Below are positions 1 through 6,055 of a DNA stretch of 6,125 bases, piece after piece (position 1 is the stretch's first letter; every line of letters begins with the position of its first letter). A program made the translations under genes and the position numbers. The DNA is taken from contig JAEYTV010000318.1 in NCBI GenBank assembly GCA_023433855.1, positions 1 through 6,125 of the forward strand. The letters run 5' to 3'. This stretch comes from Pseudomonadota bacterium (GTDB lineage: Bacteria > Pseudomonadota > Alphaproteobacteria > Rhizobiales > Rhizobiaceae). The notes below the pieces were generated by a model. The model ran no database searches. It saw only the letters and a list, made by a program, of their open reading frames with translations, and was not told the DNA's origin.

Positions 1-40
1 GGCGCCGCCCCCCCCCCCCCCCCCCCCCCCCCGCGGCCGG
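1..40. other. G/C-only leader with a 25-base poly-C run; probable contig-end artefact
   Basis: The first 40 bases contain no A or T. Positions 8-32 are an unbroken run of 25 C, flanked by GGCGCCG on the left and GCGGCCGG on the right. After position 40 the composition abruptly becomes that of ordinary coding DNA. A homopolymer this long is rare in bacterial chromosomes and sits exactly at the window edge, which suggests a tailing/linker remnant or an assembly error. A genuine phase-variable poly-C tract upstream of the EthD gene is the alternative but less likely reading, because no promoter elements surround it. Confidence 0.6.
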
Positions 41-67
41 TCATTGAGATCTTCCGAAAGCCTTGAA

Positions 68-694
68 ATGATCATATCCACCAGCCTGATACGCCGCCGG
101 GACGATATCTCGCTTGCCGCCTTTCAAAATCATTGGCTCGATCCTCACGGTCCATTGACGGCGAAGCTGCCCGGCGCGCGCAGATACGATCAGAACCACG
201 TGCTTGCCGATGCGCCGGGGACAAATGCCAGGGCGCGCCGGATGCGAATCGATGGATTCCCGATCCTTGCTTTCGATAGTCCTGAAAGCCGTCGCGCGGC
301 TCATGGCTCCGCCGAGATGGCGGCCTGCAACAAGGATTCCCTCTTTTTCATTGGCGCTGTCTCGCGGGTGATCAGCGACGACGGCAACGTAGAGCAGCCG
401 GCCGGAACCGGAACCACGATCAAGCAGCTTCTTCTGGTGCCGGCGAGTGCGGAACCGATAGACCTGCCATCTGTCATCGCCAAGCTCGACGGCCTGCTGG
501 GTTCGATTTCCCATCGCATCCTGGAACAGGGAGCAGCTCCCAACAGCGCGGTGCCATTTATCGGTGTCGAAGTGGGAGCTTTGGCCGAACTATGGATACG
601 CGATGCACGCGCCGTGGCCACGAATGCGGCCCGGCTGGAACGGGAATCACCTGAAGTCGCGACCTTCGCCGTTCAGGTGCACAGGTTTTTCTGA
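68..694 (+). CDS. EthD-domain protein, two-repeat form (208 aa)
   Basis: This looks like an EthD-family protein with a dimeric alpha/beta-barrel (ferredoxin-like) fold. The family's biochemical role is poorly defined; members accompany ether, aromatic and polyketide metabolism and some relatives are isomerases or cyclases. The N-terminal half carries the hallmark SLIRRRDDIS (6-15), HWLDPHGPL (22-30) and LPGARRYDQNHV (34-45), then DGFPILAFDSPE (62-73). The C-terminal half repeats the pattern weakly: a strand KQLLLVP (119-125) and GALAELWIRDAR (170-181), so one chain probably holds two EthD-like modules. ATG 68 is chosen because family members begin just before the SLIRRR strand. A TTG at 44 is in frame, and the frame stays open into the poly-C tract, so a longer N-terminus is possible but unlikely. 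Only a weak GAAAG (56-60) serves as ribosome site. It converges on the transporter operon with a 32-base gap and has its own, unseen, promoter or upstream partners. Predicted cytosolic. The fold call is firm, the function is not. Confidence 0.85.
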   Translation: MIISTSLIRRRDDISLAAFQNHWLDPHGPLTAKLPGARRYDQNHVLADAPGTNARARRMRIDGFPILAFDSPESRRAAHGSAEMAACNKDSLFFIGAVSRVISDDGNVEQPAGTGTTIKQLLLVPASAEPIDLPSVIAKLDGLLGSISHRILEQGAAPNSAVPFIGVEVGALAELWIRDARAVATNAARLERESPEVATFAVQVHRFF

Positions 695-709
695 ATTTTT
701 CGCGCTGGT

Positions 710-731
710 AGCGATCGTCGATACGATCACT
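710..731. repeat. Inverted repeat at the convergent gene junction
   Basis: GATCGT (713-718), loop CGAT, ACGATC (723-728) form a perfect 6-bp stem with a 4-base loop. After a C/A mismatch the outer AG (710-711) and CT (730-731) pair as well. It overlaps the stop codon of the ATPase gene (727-729) and lies between two genes that meet tail to tail, the usual place for a bidirectional terminator. Neither strand has a T-tract immediately after the stem: the nearest run, five T at 696-700, lies before the hairpin on the plus strand and so reads as A on the minus strand. It is therefore not a textbook intrinsic terminator; it may act as a 3'-end stabiliser or be chance. Confidence 0.35.
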
Positions 732-1794
732 CCAAAATGACGACATCGCTCGCCTTGACGCCGAGCGTGATGGGTTGACCACGCTCCGTCGCACGAAAAT
801 CCCTGGTCGTCAGGCGCCGCACATTGATCGTCTCGGCATTATCTAGGCGGACCTGGATATCGACGACGCCGCCGGTAAGGATGACGTCTTCCACCAGGCC
901 GGTGATGGTGTTCAGGCCGCTTTCGCCATCCGGCGCGACAACTAAGGATTCGGGCCGGATCATGATCTTGGCCGTGGCTGCGGACATAGACGTCTCCACG
1001 CCCGCGATTTGGAAGCCGCTTCGGGTGGATAGGTTCGCTTCCGTCCCGTTTGAGACAACCGACACGTCAAGAATGTTGGATTCGCCAAGGAAATCGGCAG
1101 CAAAGACGGTTCGCGGCTTGAAATACAGTTCGTCGGGAGTGCCGATCTGCTCCACTTCACCCCCGTTCATGAGACAGATGCGGTCCGACAGAACCAGGGC
1201 CTCGCTCTGGTCGTGTGTGACATAGAGCAGAGTGACGCCCAGCGTCTGATGGATGCGTTTGATTTCGAGTTGAAGCTGGTCGCGCAGCTTCTTGTCGAGC
1301 GCGCCGAGCGGCTCATCCATCAAGATCAGATCCGGATTGTAGACAAGGCACCTGGCAATGGCGATGCGCTGCTGCTGACCGCCGGACAGCTCCTTCGGCT
1401 TGCGTTCCCCGTAGCCGCCTAGCCGGATCACATCGAGGACTTCGTTCACCTTCTTCTTTATTTCAGCCTCGGGTCGCCTCCTCACCCTGAGGGGAAACGC
1501 GATGTTCTCGAACACGGTCATGTGCGGCATCAGGGCATAGTTCTGGAATACCATCCCGAGCTCGCGCTGGTTGGGCGGCAAGCCGGTGACATTGCGCCCG
1601 CTGATCCAGATCGTTCCAGTGGTGGCGGCGGTCGATCCCGATATCAGGTTGAGGATCGTGGTCTTGCCGGAACCGCTCGGTCCAAGCAACGTCAGGAATT
1701 CGCCTTTGCCAATCTCCAGCGACGTCGGAGACAGTGCACGCACAGCGCCATAGTTTTTCTCGACTGCGTCCAGCCGAACCATAGCTTCTGTCAT
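727..1794 (-). CDS. Pot-type ABC importer ATP-binding subunit (355 aa)
   Basis: Cytoplasmic ATPase that drives the adjacent importer. All nucleotide-binding motifs are intact: Walker A GPSGSGKTT (38-46), Q-loop glutamine 84 in MVFQNYALMPHMTV, signature LSGGQ (136-140), Walker B LILMDE (156-161), D-loop GALD (164-167) and switch histidine 194 in VTHDQSEA. Residues from about 240 onward form the C-terminal extension with a TOBE-type regulatory domain, as in PotA/MalK/FbpC-like importers, and the total length fits PotA. The start at 1794 is preferred over an in-frame ATG at 1830 because it has AAAGGAA (1807-1801) 7 bases upstream and because it overlaps the stop of the permease gene by one base (TGATG), a translational-coupling arrangement. 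It is the last gene of the minus-strand operon. Residues 53-60 (GSTAATTG) differ from the usual GFE.PTSG wording after Walker A but no catalytic residue is lost. Sequence alone does not give the substrate. Confidence 0.95.
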   Translation of the reverse strand: MTEAMVRLDAVEKNYGAVRALSPTSLEIGKGEFLTLLGPSGSGKTTILNLISGSTAATTGTIWISGRNVTGLPPNQRELGMVFQNYALMPHMTVFENIAFPLRVRRRPEAEIKKKVNEVLDVIRLGGYGERKPKELSGGQQQRIAIARCLVYNPDLILMDEPLGALDKKLRDQLQLEIKRIHQTLGVTLLYVTHDQSEALVLSDRICLMNGGEVEQIGTPDELYFKPRTVFAADFLGESNILDVSVVSNGTEANLSTRSGFQIAGVETSMSAATAKIMIRPESLVVAPDGESGLNTITGLVEDVILTGGVVDIQVRLDNAETINVRRLTTRDFRATERGQPITLGVKASDVVILE

Positions 1795-2603
1795 CAGTTG
1801 TTCCTTTGCAGCAAGGACATTGCAACGCACGCGACGAACGACAGAACCGTCAGCAGACTCGAAATCGCAGCGAGAACGGGAGAAATCTCCCAGTGGATGC
1901 TGCTGTACATCTTCACGGGCAGCGTTTCCGATTGGACGCTCGATATGAAGTAGGAGATGACGACTTCGTCGAAGGATAGGAGGAAGGCGAACAGGGCTGC
2001 CACGATGATCGACGGCACGACCAGAGGCAGCACGACTTTCCAGACAACGCGTAATCTGCCCGCTCCCATCGTTTGTGCGGCAAGCTCGAGGTTGCGGTCG
2101 ACGTAGCGAAGCCCCGCGAACGCGGTGACGATGACGAAGGGAACCGTGACCACCGTGTGGGCCGCGACCAGGCCGAATGTGGTTCCCACCAGGCCGAGCC
2201 GCGACAGGTAGAGATACATCGCAAGCGCAACGGCAATATGCGGCATGAACATCGGGCTGAGCAGCAGGATCGTCAGCACCCCCTTGCCCCTGAAATCGGC
2301 CCGGCTGATCCCATATGCGGCCGAGAACCCCAACACCAGCGACGCGGCCATGGTGGCGAGGCCTACCTTGACGCTTTGTAGCGTGACGGCCATCCAGGTC
2401 GATTCCTGAAAATACTGCCGGTAGAGTTCGAGCGAATACGACCGGGGCGGGAACACGAGTTCGCTTCCCGTGCCGAACGACATGGGGATGACGATCAGAC
2501 TCGGCAGGACGAGGAACACGTAGCCAAAAACGGCTGCCGCAGTTGCCAGCCTGGGAAGCCAGCGTTCCCAGAGTGACGGAGCGCCGATGACGCGATCAAC
2601 CAT
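1794..2603 (-). CDS. Pot-type ABC importer permease, PotC-like (269 aa)
   Basis: Inner-membrane permease subunit of the importer, of the binding-protein-dependent transport (MetI-like) superfamily. About six hydrophobic segments are readable near residues 18-42, 75-98, 108-133, 137-165, 190-222 and 240-264. The cytoplasmic EAA loop, which docks onto the ATPase, is present at 173-193 as ELAAQTMGAG followed by KVVLP. The FDEVVIS segment (211-217) resembles the FDD/FDE stretch typical of PotC-type subunits and helps separate it from the PotB-like partner. ATG 2603 has AGGA (2611-2608) just upstream, and the gene starts inside the 3' end of the preceding permease gene (8-base overlap); its own stop overlaps the ATPase start. 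Length is normal for PotC-like permeases. It should form a heterodimer with the product of 2596-3405. Confidence 0.94.
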   Translation of the reverse strand: MVDRVIGAPSLWERWLPRLATAAAVFGYVFLVLPSLIVIPMSFGTGSELVFPPRSYSLELYRQYFQESTWMAVTLQSVKVGLATMAASLVLGFSAAYGISRADFRGKGVLTILLLSPMFMPHIAVALAMYLYLSRLGLVGTTFGLVAAHTVVTVPFVIVTAFAGLRYVDRNLELAAQTMGAGRLRVVWKVVLPLVVPSIIVAALFAFLLSFDEVVISYFISSVQSETLPVKMYSSIHWEISPVLAAISSLLTVLSFVACVAMSLLQRNN

Positions 2604-3405
2604 GCGTTCCTATCCCCCCGCTCCTGACGCGTGAAATGACTGCGCTCAGGCCGGCCGTCATGACTATCAGGAACACCGTAAGAGCCGCCGCCAGGCCCCA
2701 GTCCAATGTCTGGCGAACATGGATTTCGACGAGATTGGCCAGCATCATGTCCTTGGGTCCCCCGAGCAGCGCGGGCGTCACGAACATCCCTAGGGACAGG
2801 ACGAGGCAGATAAGACAGCCGGCGACAACGCCCGGCATGCTGAGCGGCAGCGTGATGCTCCTGAATATCTTCAGCCGGCTCGCTCCCATCACCTCGGCGG
2901 CTCTTCGCAAGTCGGGATTCAGAGCCATCAAGCTGGTCAGTATGGCGAAGACCATAAAGGGCAGCAGATAGTGAGCCATGCCGATGACGACGCCCGGTCG
3001 ATTGAATAGCAGCTTGAATCCGGTTTCGGGTCCGAACAGCGCGCGGGCAATGTTGTTGATGATGCCGTCTTGTCCGAGCAGTACGGTGAAGGCGAAGCTT
3101 TTCACCAGAATGCTCGTCCAGAATGGCAGAAGCACCAAGGTCATCAGCAACGTGCGGCGGCGCGGCGGCTGCTTGTAGAGATGATAGGCCACCGGATAGG
3201 CGATCAGAAGCGTCGCGATCGTCGACAAGCCGCTGATCTCGAGGGTCGAGCGCAGGACCCTCAAATACAGCATCGATGTTGCCAGTTCCTGGTAGTTCGA
3301 TCCGGTCAGACTCGGATCGAACAGGCTGGCCAGAACGACCAGCCCGAGCGGCAGCACGAAGAAAACGGTGAAGACTACCGCGATGGGTAAGATGAATACG
3401 ATCAT
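2596..3405 (-). CDS. Pot-type ABC importer permease, PotB-like (269 aa)
   Basis: First inner-membrane permease of the importer. Hydrophobic segments lie near residues 2-27, 54-77, 86-110, 139-162, 192-216 and 236-262. LPFWTSILVKSFAF (93-106) is a characteristic PotB-type stretch. The EAA loop is RRAAEVMGAS (167-176) followed by ITLP (184-187). The chosen ATG at 3405 puts the first membrane helix at the very N-terminus, with almost no cytoplasmic leader. No ATG, GTG or TTG lies in frame upstream before a TGA 18 codons earlier, so this is the only start, although its ribosome site is poor (GAGTGTGGCCGA before the ATG). It starts 49 bases after the binding-protein gene stops, across a small hairpin, and its end overlaps the next permease gene by 8 bases. 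PotB relatives often carry a longer N-terminus, so this short one is mildly unusual. Confidence 0.93.
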   Translation of the reverse strand: MIVFILPIAVVFTVFFVLPLGLVVLASLFDPSLTGSNYQELATSMLYLRVLRSTLEISGLSTIATLLIAYPVAYHLYKQPPRRRTLLMTLVLLPFWTSILVKSFAFTVLLGQDGIINNIARALFGPETGFKLLFNRPGVVIGMAHYLLPFMVFAILTSLMALNPDLRRAAEVMGASRLKIFRSITLPLSMPGVVAGCLICLVLSLGMFVTPALLGGPKDMMLANLVEIHVRQTLDWGLAAALTVFLIVMTAGLSAVISRVRSGGIGTHG

Positions 3406-3419
3406 TCGGCCACACTCGT

Positions 3420-3434
3420 GCGAACGCCGTTCGC
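3420..3434 (-). repeat. Stem-loop between binding-protein and permease genes
   Basis: In the 49-base gap after the binding-protein stop, GCGAAC (3420-3425) and GTTCGC (3429-3434) form a perfect 6-bp stem with a 3-base loop. A further CGAACG copy at 3449-3454 could pair alternatively with the middle GTTCG. There is no T-tract after it on the minus strand, so it is not a full terminator. Stem-loops in this position in importer operons are known to protect the 3' end of the binding-protein transcript or cause partial termination, giving more binding protein than permease. That role is inferred from position only. Confidence 0.4.
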
Positions 3435-3454
3435 CAACCGGGCGGACTCGAACG

Positions 3455-4531
3455 TCAAGTCAGACGCCACTCGAGAAAGCGGCGATTCATCTCGGCATAG
3501 TTCTTCGCCCACCAGTCAACATCGACGAACATGACCTGAGGATCGTCGAACTTCGGCTGATTGGCTCTGACCTCCGGCTCCATATGCGGGACCGCGGCGG
3601 GATTTATAGGCGTTGAGCCGGTCTGGTTGCAGAAGTCGGCTTGCAGATCGGGCCGAAGGAAATGGCCCATCAGTTGCATGGCAGCGTCGCGCTTTTTCGT
3701 TCCCTTCGGGATCACATGCGTTCCCGGTGTCAGGAAGTTCGGCCCATAGGCAAAATCGACCGAGGACCCCTGCTTCTTCGCGGCCTCGATACGCGAGCTG
3801 TAGGTGAATACAAAATCGACCTCGTTGTTCTGCAACAAGGACACGGTCTGCGGTGTCTCGGCGATCCAGTGCACAACGCTCTGCTTGATCTTGTCGAGGG
3901 CGGCGAAGGCGCGATCGGCATCGATGGGATAGACATCACGCGGAACGACACCATCCGCTATTAAGGCCATCTCGAGGTTGTCTTCGGGCCGTGAACGCAG
4001 GCCGCGCCGGCCGGGAAAACGGTTGACGTCCCAGAACTCCGCCCATCCGGTCGGATGCTTGCCAGCGGGAAACTTCTCGGGATTGAAGCCGATGCCGCCC
4101 CGCGAAAAATAATAGGTATTGAAGAATTTCGACTGGCCCCGTTCCAGCGGTCCGTTCTTGTGCACGACCGCATAGTCGATCTCCTCCAGCAGTCCGTCAT
4201 TGCCGGCTGCCGACGCCTGTGGACCGATGAGGTTGAGAAGATCCCATTCGATGTTGCCGGTTTGTACCTGCGCTCTCAGCTTCGCCAGGTCGGCGCCGGG
4301 ATTGGAGATAATTTCAATCCCGGTCTCTTTCGTAAAGGATTCAATGAATACCTTGTTGATTACGTCCTGCGTCGAACCGCCATACCCAATATAGACCAGG
4401 GTTTCAGCGGCACGAGCACGCCTTGTCAAAAGGCTTGGTGCAGCCAAGCCTGCGCCAACAATTGCCGAATTCGTCAGAAAGCGTCTACGCGTCAGAGTTT
4501 TGCGGATAGAATTCCTCACTTCGGTCGGCAT
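3455..4531 (-). CDS. PotD-like periplasmic substrate-binding protein with Tat signal (358 aa)
   Basis: Periplasmic ligand receptor for the importer. The N-terminus is a twin-arginine signal: TRRRFL (14-19), a hydrophobic stretch about 22-35, and ARA (39-41), with likely cleavage near residue 41. The mature part is a bilobal class II-type solute-binding protein (SBP_bac_8/PotD-like): LVYIGYGGSTQDV opens the first strand, followed by TKETGIEI, a WDLLNL segment, a hinge-region WAEFWDVNRFPGRRGL, FTYSSRI, and a C-terminal WWAKNYAEMNRR. Length is normal. The start at 4531 is fixed by a strong GGGAGG (4543-4538) six bases upstream. The first binding strand has GYGGSTQ where E. coli PotD has a W-S-E-Y type sequence, arguing against a simple spermidine/putrescine ligand. 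It follows a 152-base gap after the SnoaL-like gene, so it may also be transcribed from its own promoter. Identity as a Pot-family receptor is firm; ligand is unknown. Confidence 0.94.
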   Translation of the reverse strand: MPTEVRNSIRKTLTRRRFLTNSAIVGAGLAAPSLLTRRARAAETLVYIGYGGSTQDVINKVFIESFTKETGIEIISNPGADLAKLRAQVQTGNIEWDLLNLIGPQASAAGNDGLLEEIDYAVVHKNGPLERGQSKFFNTYYFSRGGIGFNPEKFPAGKHPTGWAEFWDVNRFPGRRGLRSRPEDNLEMALIADGVVPRDVYPIDADRAFAALDKIKQSVVHWIAETPQTVSLLQNNEVDFVFTYSSRIEAAKKQGSSVDFAYGPNFLTPGTHVIPKGTKKRDAAMQLMGHFLRPDLQADFCNQTGSTPINPAAVPHMEPEVRANQPKFDDPQVMFVDVDWWAKNYAEMNRRFLEWRLT

Positions 4532-4683
4532 TGTGTTCCTCCCAGAACGAAAAATGCGCTATGCGCTTCTCCCCAATTTTGTGAGCGAACATATCAAGCA
4601 GCGGCGATTTCCCGCGCGCGCAAATCCGTCAAATTCCAGACAATGAAATTACCCGCGCAGTCTGGGTGGCCGGCGTCGCCGTC
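4532..4683 (-). promoter_or_regulatory. 152-base intergenic region upstream of the binding-protein gene; possible promoter/operator
   Basis: This is the largest gap in the minus-strand block and is more A/T-rich in patches than its surroundings. It contains an inverted repeat, CCAGAC (4636-4641) and GTCTGG (4660-4665), separated by 18 bases, and on the minus strand a TTGACG hexamer (near 4632-4627) resembling a -35 box. No convincing -10 box lies 16-18 bases after it, and no sigma-54 pattern with correct GG-GC spacing was found. Closer to the gene lies a tandem heptamer ATGCGCT x2 (4554-4567). The region ends in the strong GGGAGG ribosome site. A secondary promoter for the transporter genes is plausible but not demonstrated. 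Confidence 0.35.
4554..4567. repeat. Tandem heptamer ATGCGCT x2
   Basis: Two perfect adjacent copies of ATGCGCT. On the transcribed (minus) strand this reads AGCGCATAGCGCAT and is followed by TTTTTCG; the internal GCGC-ATA-GCGC can fold into a 4-bp stem with a 3-base loop followed by a short T-run. It lies about 20 bases upstream of the binding-protein start codon. It could be a weak attenuator or chance; the stem is too short for a firm terminator call. Confidence 0.25.
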
Positions 4684-5118
4684 TTACCGCTTGTTCAGCA
4701 GGCCCATGTCACCGGCGATGTCGTGAACTAGAAATTTCCGGCTGAACAGCCAGCGACCGCTAACCTGCCTGAAGCTGTCCTTGTAGGTGCCACCCATTAC
4801 CGGAATGAGACCAGCCTCCGATTCGCGGATAATGAGGTAGTCCGAAACGGCGGAGGCTTCATCGCCCGCGACCTCGATCAGCGTGTTGCAGATATAATGC
4901 TTTCGCTGCGGACCGTTCCCCTTCGTTGGAACGACCGTTGCCAGGAAGGCCTCGATCTCCATACGCCCCGTTGCGGTGCCGTAGTCGGTGGCCCACACAC
5001 CGTCCTCGGCAAAAAGAGCTGCGACGCCGCCGAAATTGCAGGCATCGAGGGCATGGCAGTATCTAGCCATCGCTTCGCGAATAGCGTCCTTGGCCAACAA
5101 AACGTCAAGTGCGCTCAT
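4684..5118 (-). CDS. SnoaL-like / NTF2-family small protein (144 aa)
   Basis: A single-domain alpha+beta cone-fold protein of the SnoaL_4/NTF2-like type. Members act as dehydratases, isomerases, cyclases or non-catalytic subunits of dioxygenases, so the family gives no single reaction. Recognisable features: N-terminal helices with AMARYCHALDACNFGGVAALFAEDGVW (17-42), the turn ATGRMEIEAFL (49-59), KHYICNTLI (73-81), AVSDYLIIRE (90-99), GGTYKDSF (109-116) and a closing RWLFSRKFLVHD (122-133). Polar pocket residues expected in catalytic members are present: Tyr20, Asp25, His74 and Asp93, in spacing resembling what I recall for the bile-acid dehydratase BaiE; this is a memory-based comparison. 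Start ATG 5118 has GGAG (5130-5127) eight bases upstream. It lies 27 bases after the SDR gene and is almost certainly cotranscribed with it. Predicted cytosolic, with no signal peptide. A role in dehydration or isomerisation of the compound handled by the cluster is inference. Confidence 0.85.
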   Translation of the reverse strand: MSALDVLLAKDAIREAMARYCHALDACNFGGVAALFAEDGVWATDYGTATGRMEIEAFLATVVPTKGNGPQRKHYICNTLIEVAGDEASAVSDYLIIRESEAGLIPVMGGTYKDSFRQVSGRWLFSRKFLVHDIAGDMGLLNKR

Positions 5119-5145
5119 TTTTCCAGCTCCGAAATCCGTCGCGCA

Positions 5146-5991
5146 CTAACGGGCCGCGCCACTGCTGTTGTCGTCGAAATCCTCGGCCAAGGGGTTGGCC
5201 TGCGCCAAATGCGATCGCAGGAGCGATAGCTTCTGATCGATCCGCTCGATGGCATCCGCACCGAGAATAATGTGTGAAGGCGGGGCGGCCTCGTTCGCCA
5301 GTTCCCATATGGCCGCGGCCGTTGCGCGTACGTCGCTGCCCCTACGCGTAGCGTTGCGGCTGAGATCCCGCGTGCGCGCGCCTGCGGTCGCCTGATAGGC
5401 CTCCATCCGTGCATCCGCCTGCCAGATCGAAGAGCCGTTGAAACCGGTGCGCATTCCGCCCGGCACGACCATCAATACCCTGACGCCCATCCCAGCAACC
5501 TCCTTGCGAAGCGCTTCCGTCAGCCCTTCCAGTGCGAACTTGGTCGCGCAATAGGCGCCGGTTCCGGGATTGGCTACGAAGCCGGCTACCGAACCGATGT
5601 TGATGATGAGTCCGTTGCCACGCTCGCGCATCGACGGCAGCACTTCGCGGATCGTCGCGGCGGCCCCGAAGAAATTGATGTCGAACAAGGCGCGTAGGTT
5701 TCTGTCGGAGGTTTCTTCGATGGCGCCATGGATGCCTTGGCCTGCATTGTTCACCAGGACGTCGATGGGGCCGGCCCATTCTTCCACCTTGCGAATGGCC
5801 GCGCTGATGCTTTGGGTTTCGACGACGTCGAGCGTCACGGGCAACGCCGAGTCCGGAAACTCGGCGAATATCGGCTCTGTGGAGGAGATCAAGCGCGAGG
5901 CCAACGCCACGCGGTCCCCATGCGAAAGAGCAGTACGCGCAATGGCGGCGCCGAGCCCCTTGCTGGCTCCCGTTACGAGCCAGGTGCGCAT
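5146..5991 (-). CDS. Classical short-chain dehydrogenase/reductase, 17beta-HSD-like subgroup (281 aa)
   Basis: NAD(P)-dependent oxidoreductase acting on a hydroxyl or carbonyl group. The Rossmann nucleotide motif TGASKGLG is at 7-14, Arg33 follows the second strand (ALASR), which usually indicates NADP(H) preference, LDV with Asp55 contacts adenine, and NNAG is at 81-84. The catalytic tetrad is complete: Asn106, Ser134, Tyr147 and Lys151 in YCATK; PGGMRTGF follows at 177-184. Wording such as TWLVTGAS, FDINFFGA and YCATKFALEGLTEAL, together with a C-terminal extension to 281 residues, fits the 17beta-hydroxysteroid-dehydrogenase-like SDR subgroup, which is functionally mixed and not limited to steroids. 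The last dozen residues look disordered. The start is fixed by GGAGG (6000-5996) four bases upstream. It lies 64 bases after the upstream enolase-superfamily gene and 27 bases before the SnoaL-like gene, so a catabolic operon role is likely; the substrate is unknown. Confidence 0.93.
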   Translation of the reverse strand: MRTWLVTGASKGLGAAIARTALSHGDRVALASRLISSTEPIFAEFPDSALPVTLDVVETQSISAAIRKVEEWAGPIDVLVNNAGQGIHGAIEETSDRNLRALFDINFFGAAATIREVLPSMRERGNGLIINIGSVAGFVANPGTGAYCATKFALEGLTEALRKEVAGMGVRVLMVVPGGMRTGFNGSSIWQADARMEAYQATAGARTRDLSRNATRRGSDVRATAAAIWELANEAAPPSHIILGADAIERIDQKLSLLRSHLAQANPLAEDFDDNSSGAAR

Positions 5992-6055
5992 GTTTCCTCC
6001 GGGTGCTCAAAGCAACGGCGCAAGAAGCATTTCATGGGGGGGTGTTCCATTAGAT

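Noticed and set aside
41..514. A 157-codon minus-strand open frame opposite the EthD gene
   Set aside because: No recognisable domain, and the plus-strand frame carries a strong EthD signature.
2495..3415. A 306-codon minus-strand open frame starting at a GTG
   Set aside because: It overlaps the PotB-like permease in another frame, its translation is rich in Arg/His/Gln with no domain pattern, and the permease frame has clear membrane helices and an EAA loop.
3443..3456. GTTCGAGTCC on the minus strand, resembling a tRNA T-arm/B box
   Set aside because: No acceptor, D-arm or anticodon stem can be placed around it, and it adjoins the binding-protein stop codon in an ordinary intercistronic gap.
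727..4531. Naming the transporter potABCD and calling it a spermidine/putrescine importer
   Set aside because: The architecture is Pot-like, but the receptor's first binding strand is unlike PotD and the neighbours are catabolic enzymes of other types, so the substrate is left open.
4600..4640. Possible sigma-54 promoter (TGG...TTTGC) on the minus strand upstream of the binding-protein gene
   Set aside because: The spacing between the GG and GC dinucleotides is 14 bases instead of the required 10.
4055..4726. A 223-codon plus-strand open frame across the binding-protein gene
   Set aside because: It is antisense to a well-supported Tat-exported binding protein, has low-complexity composition and no recognisable motif.
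5342..6010. A 222-codon minus-strand open frame overlapping the SDR
   Set aside because: The translation is Arg/His-rich shadow sequence, whereas the overlapping frame has a complete SDR motif set and an ideal ribosome site.
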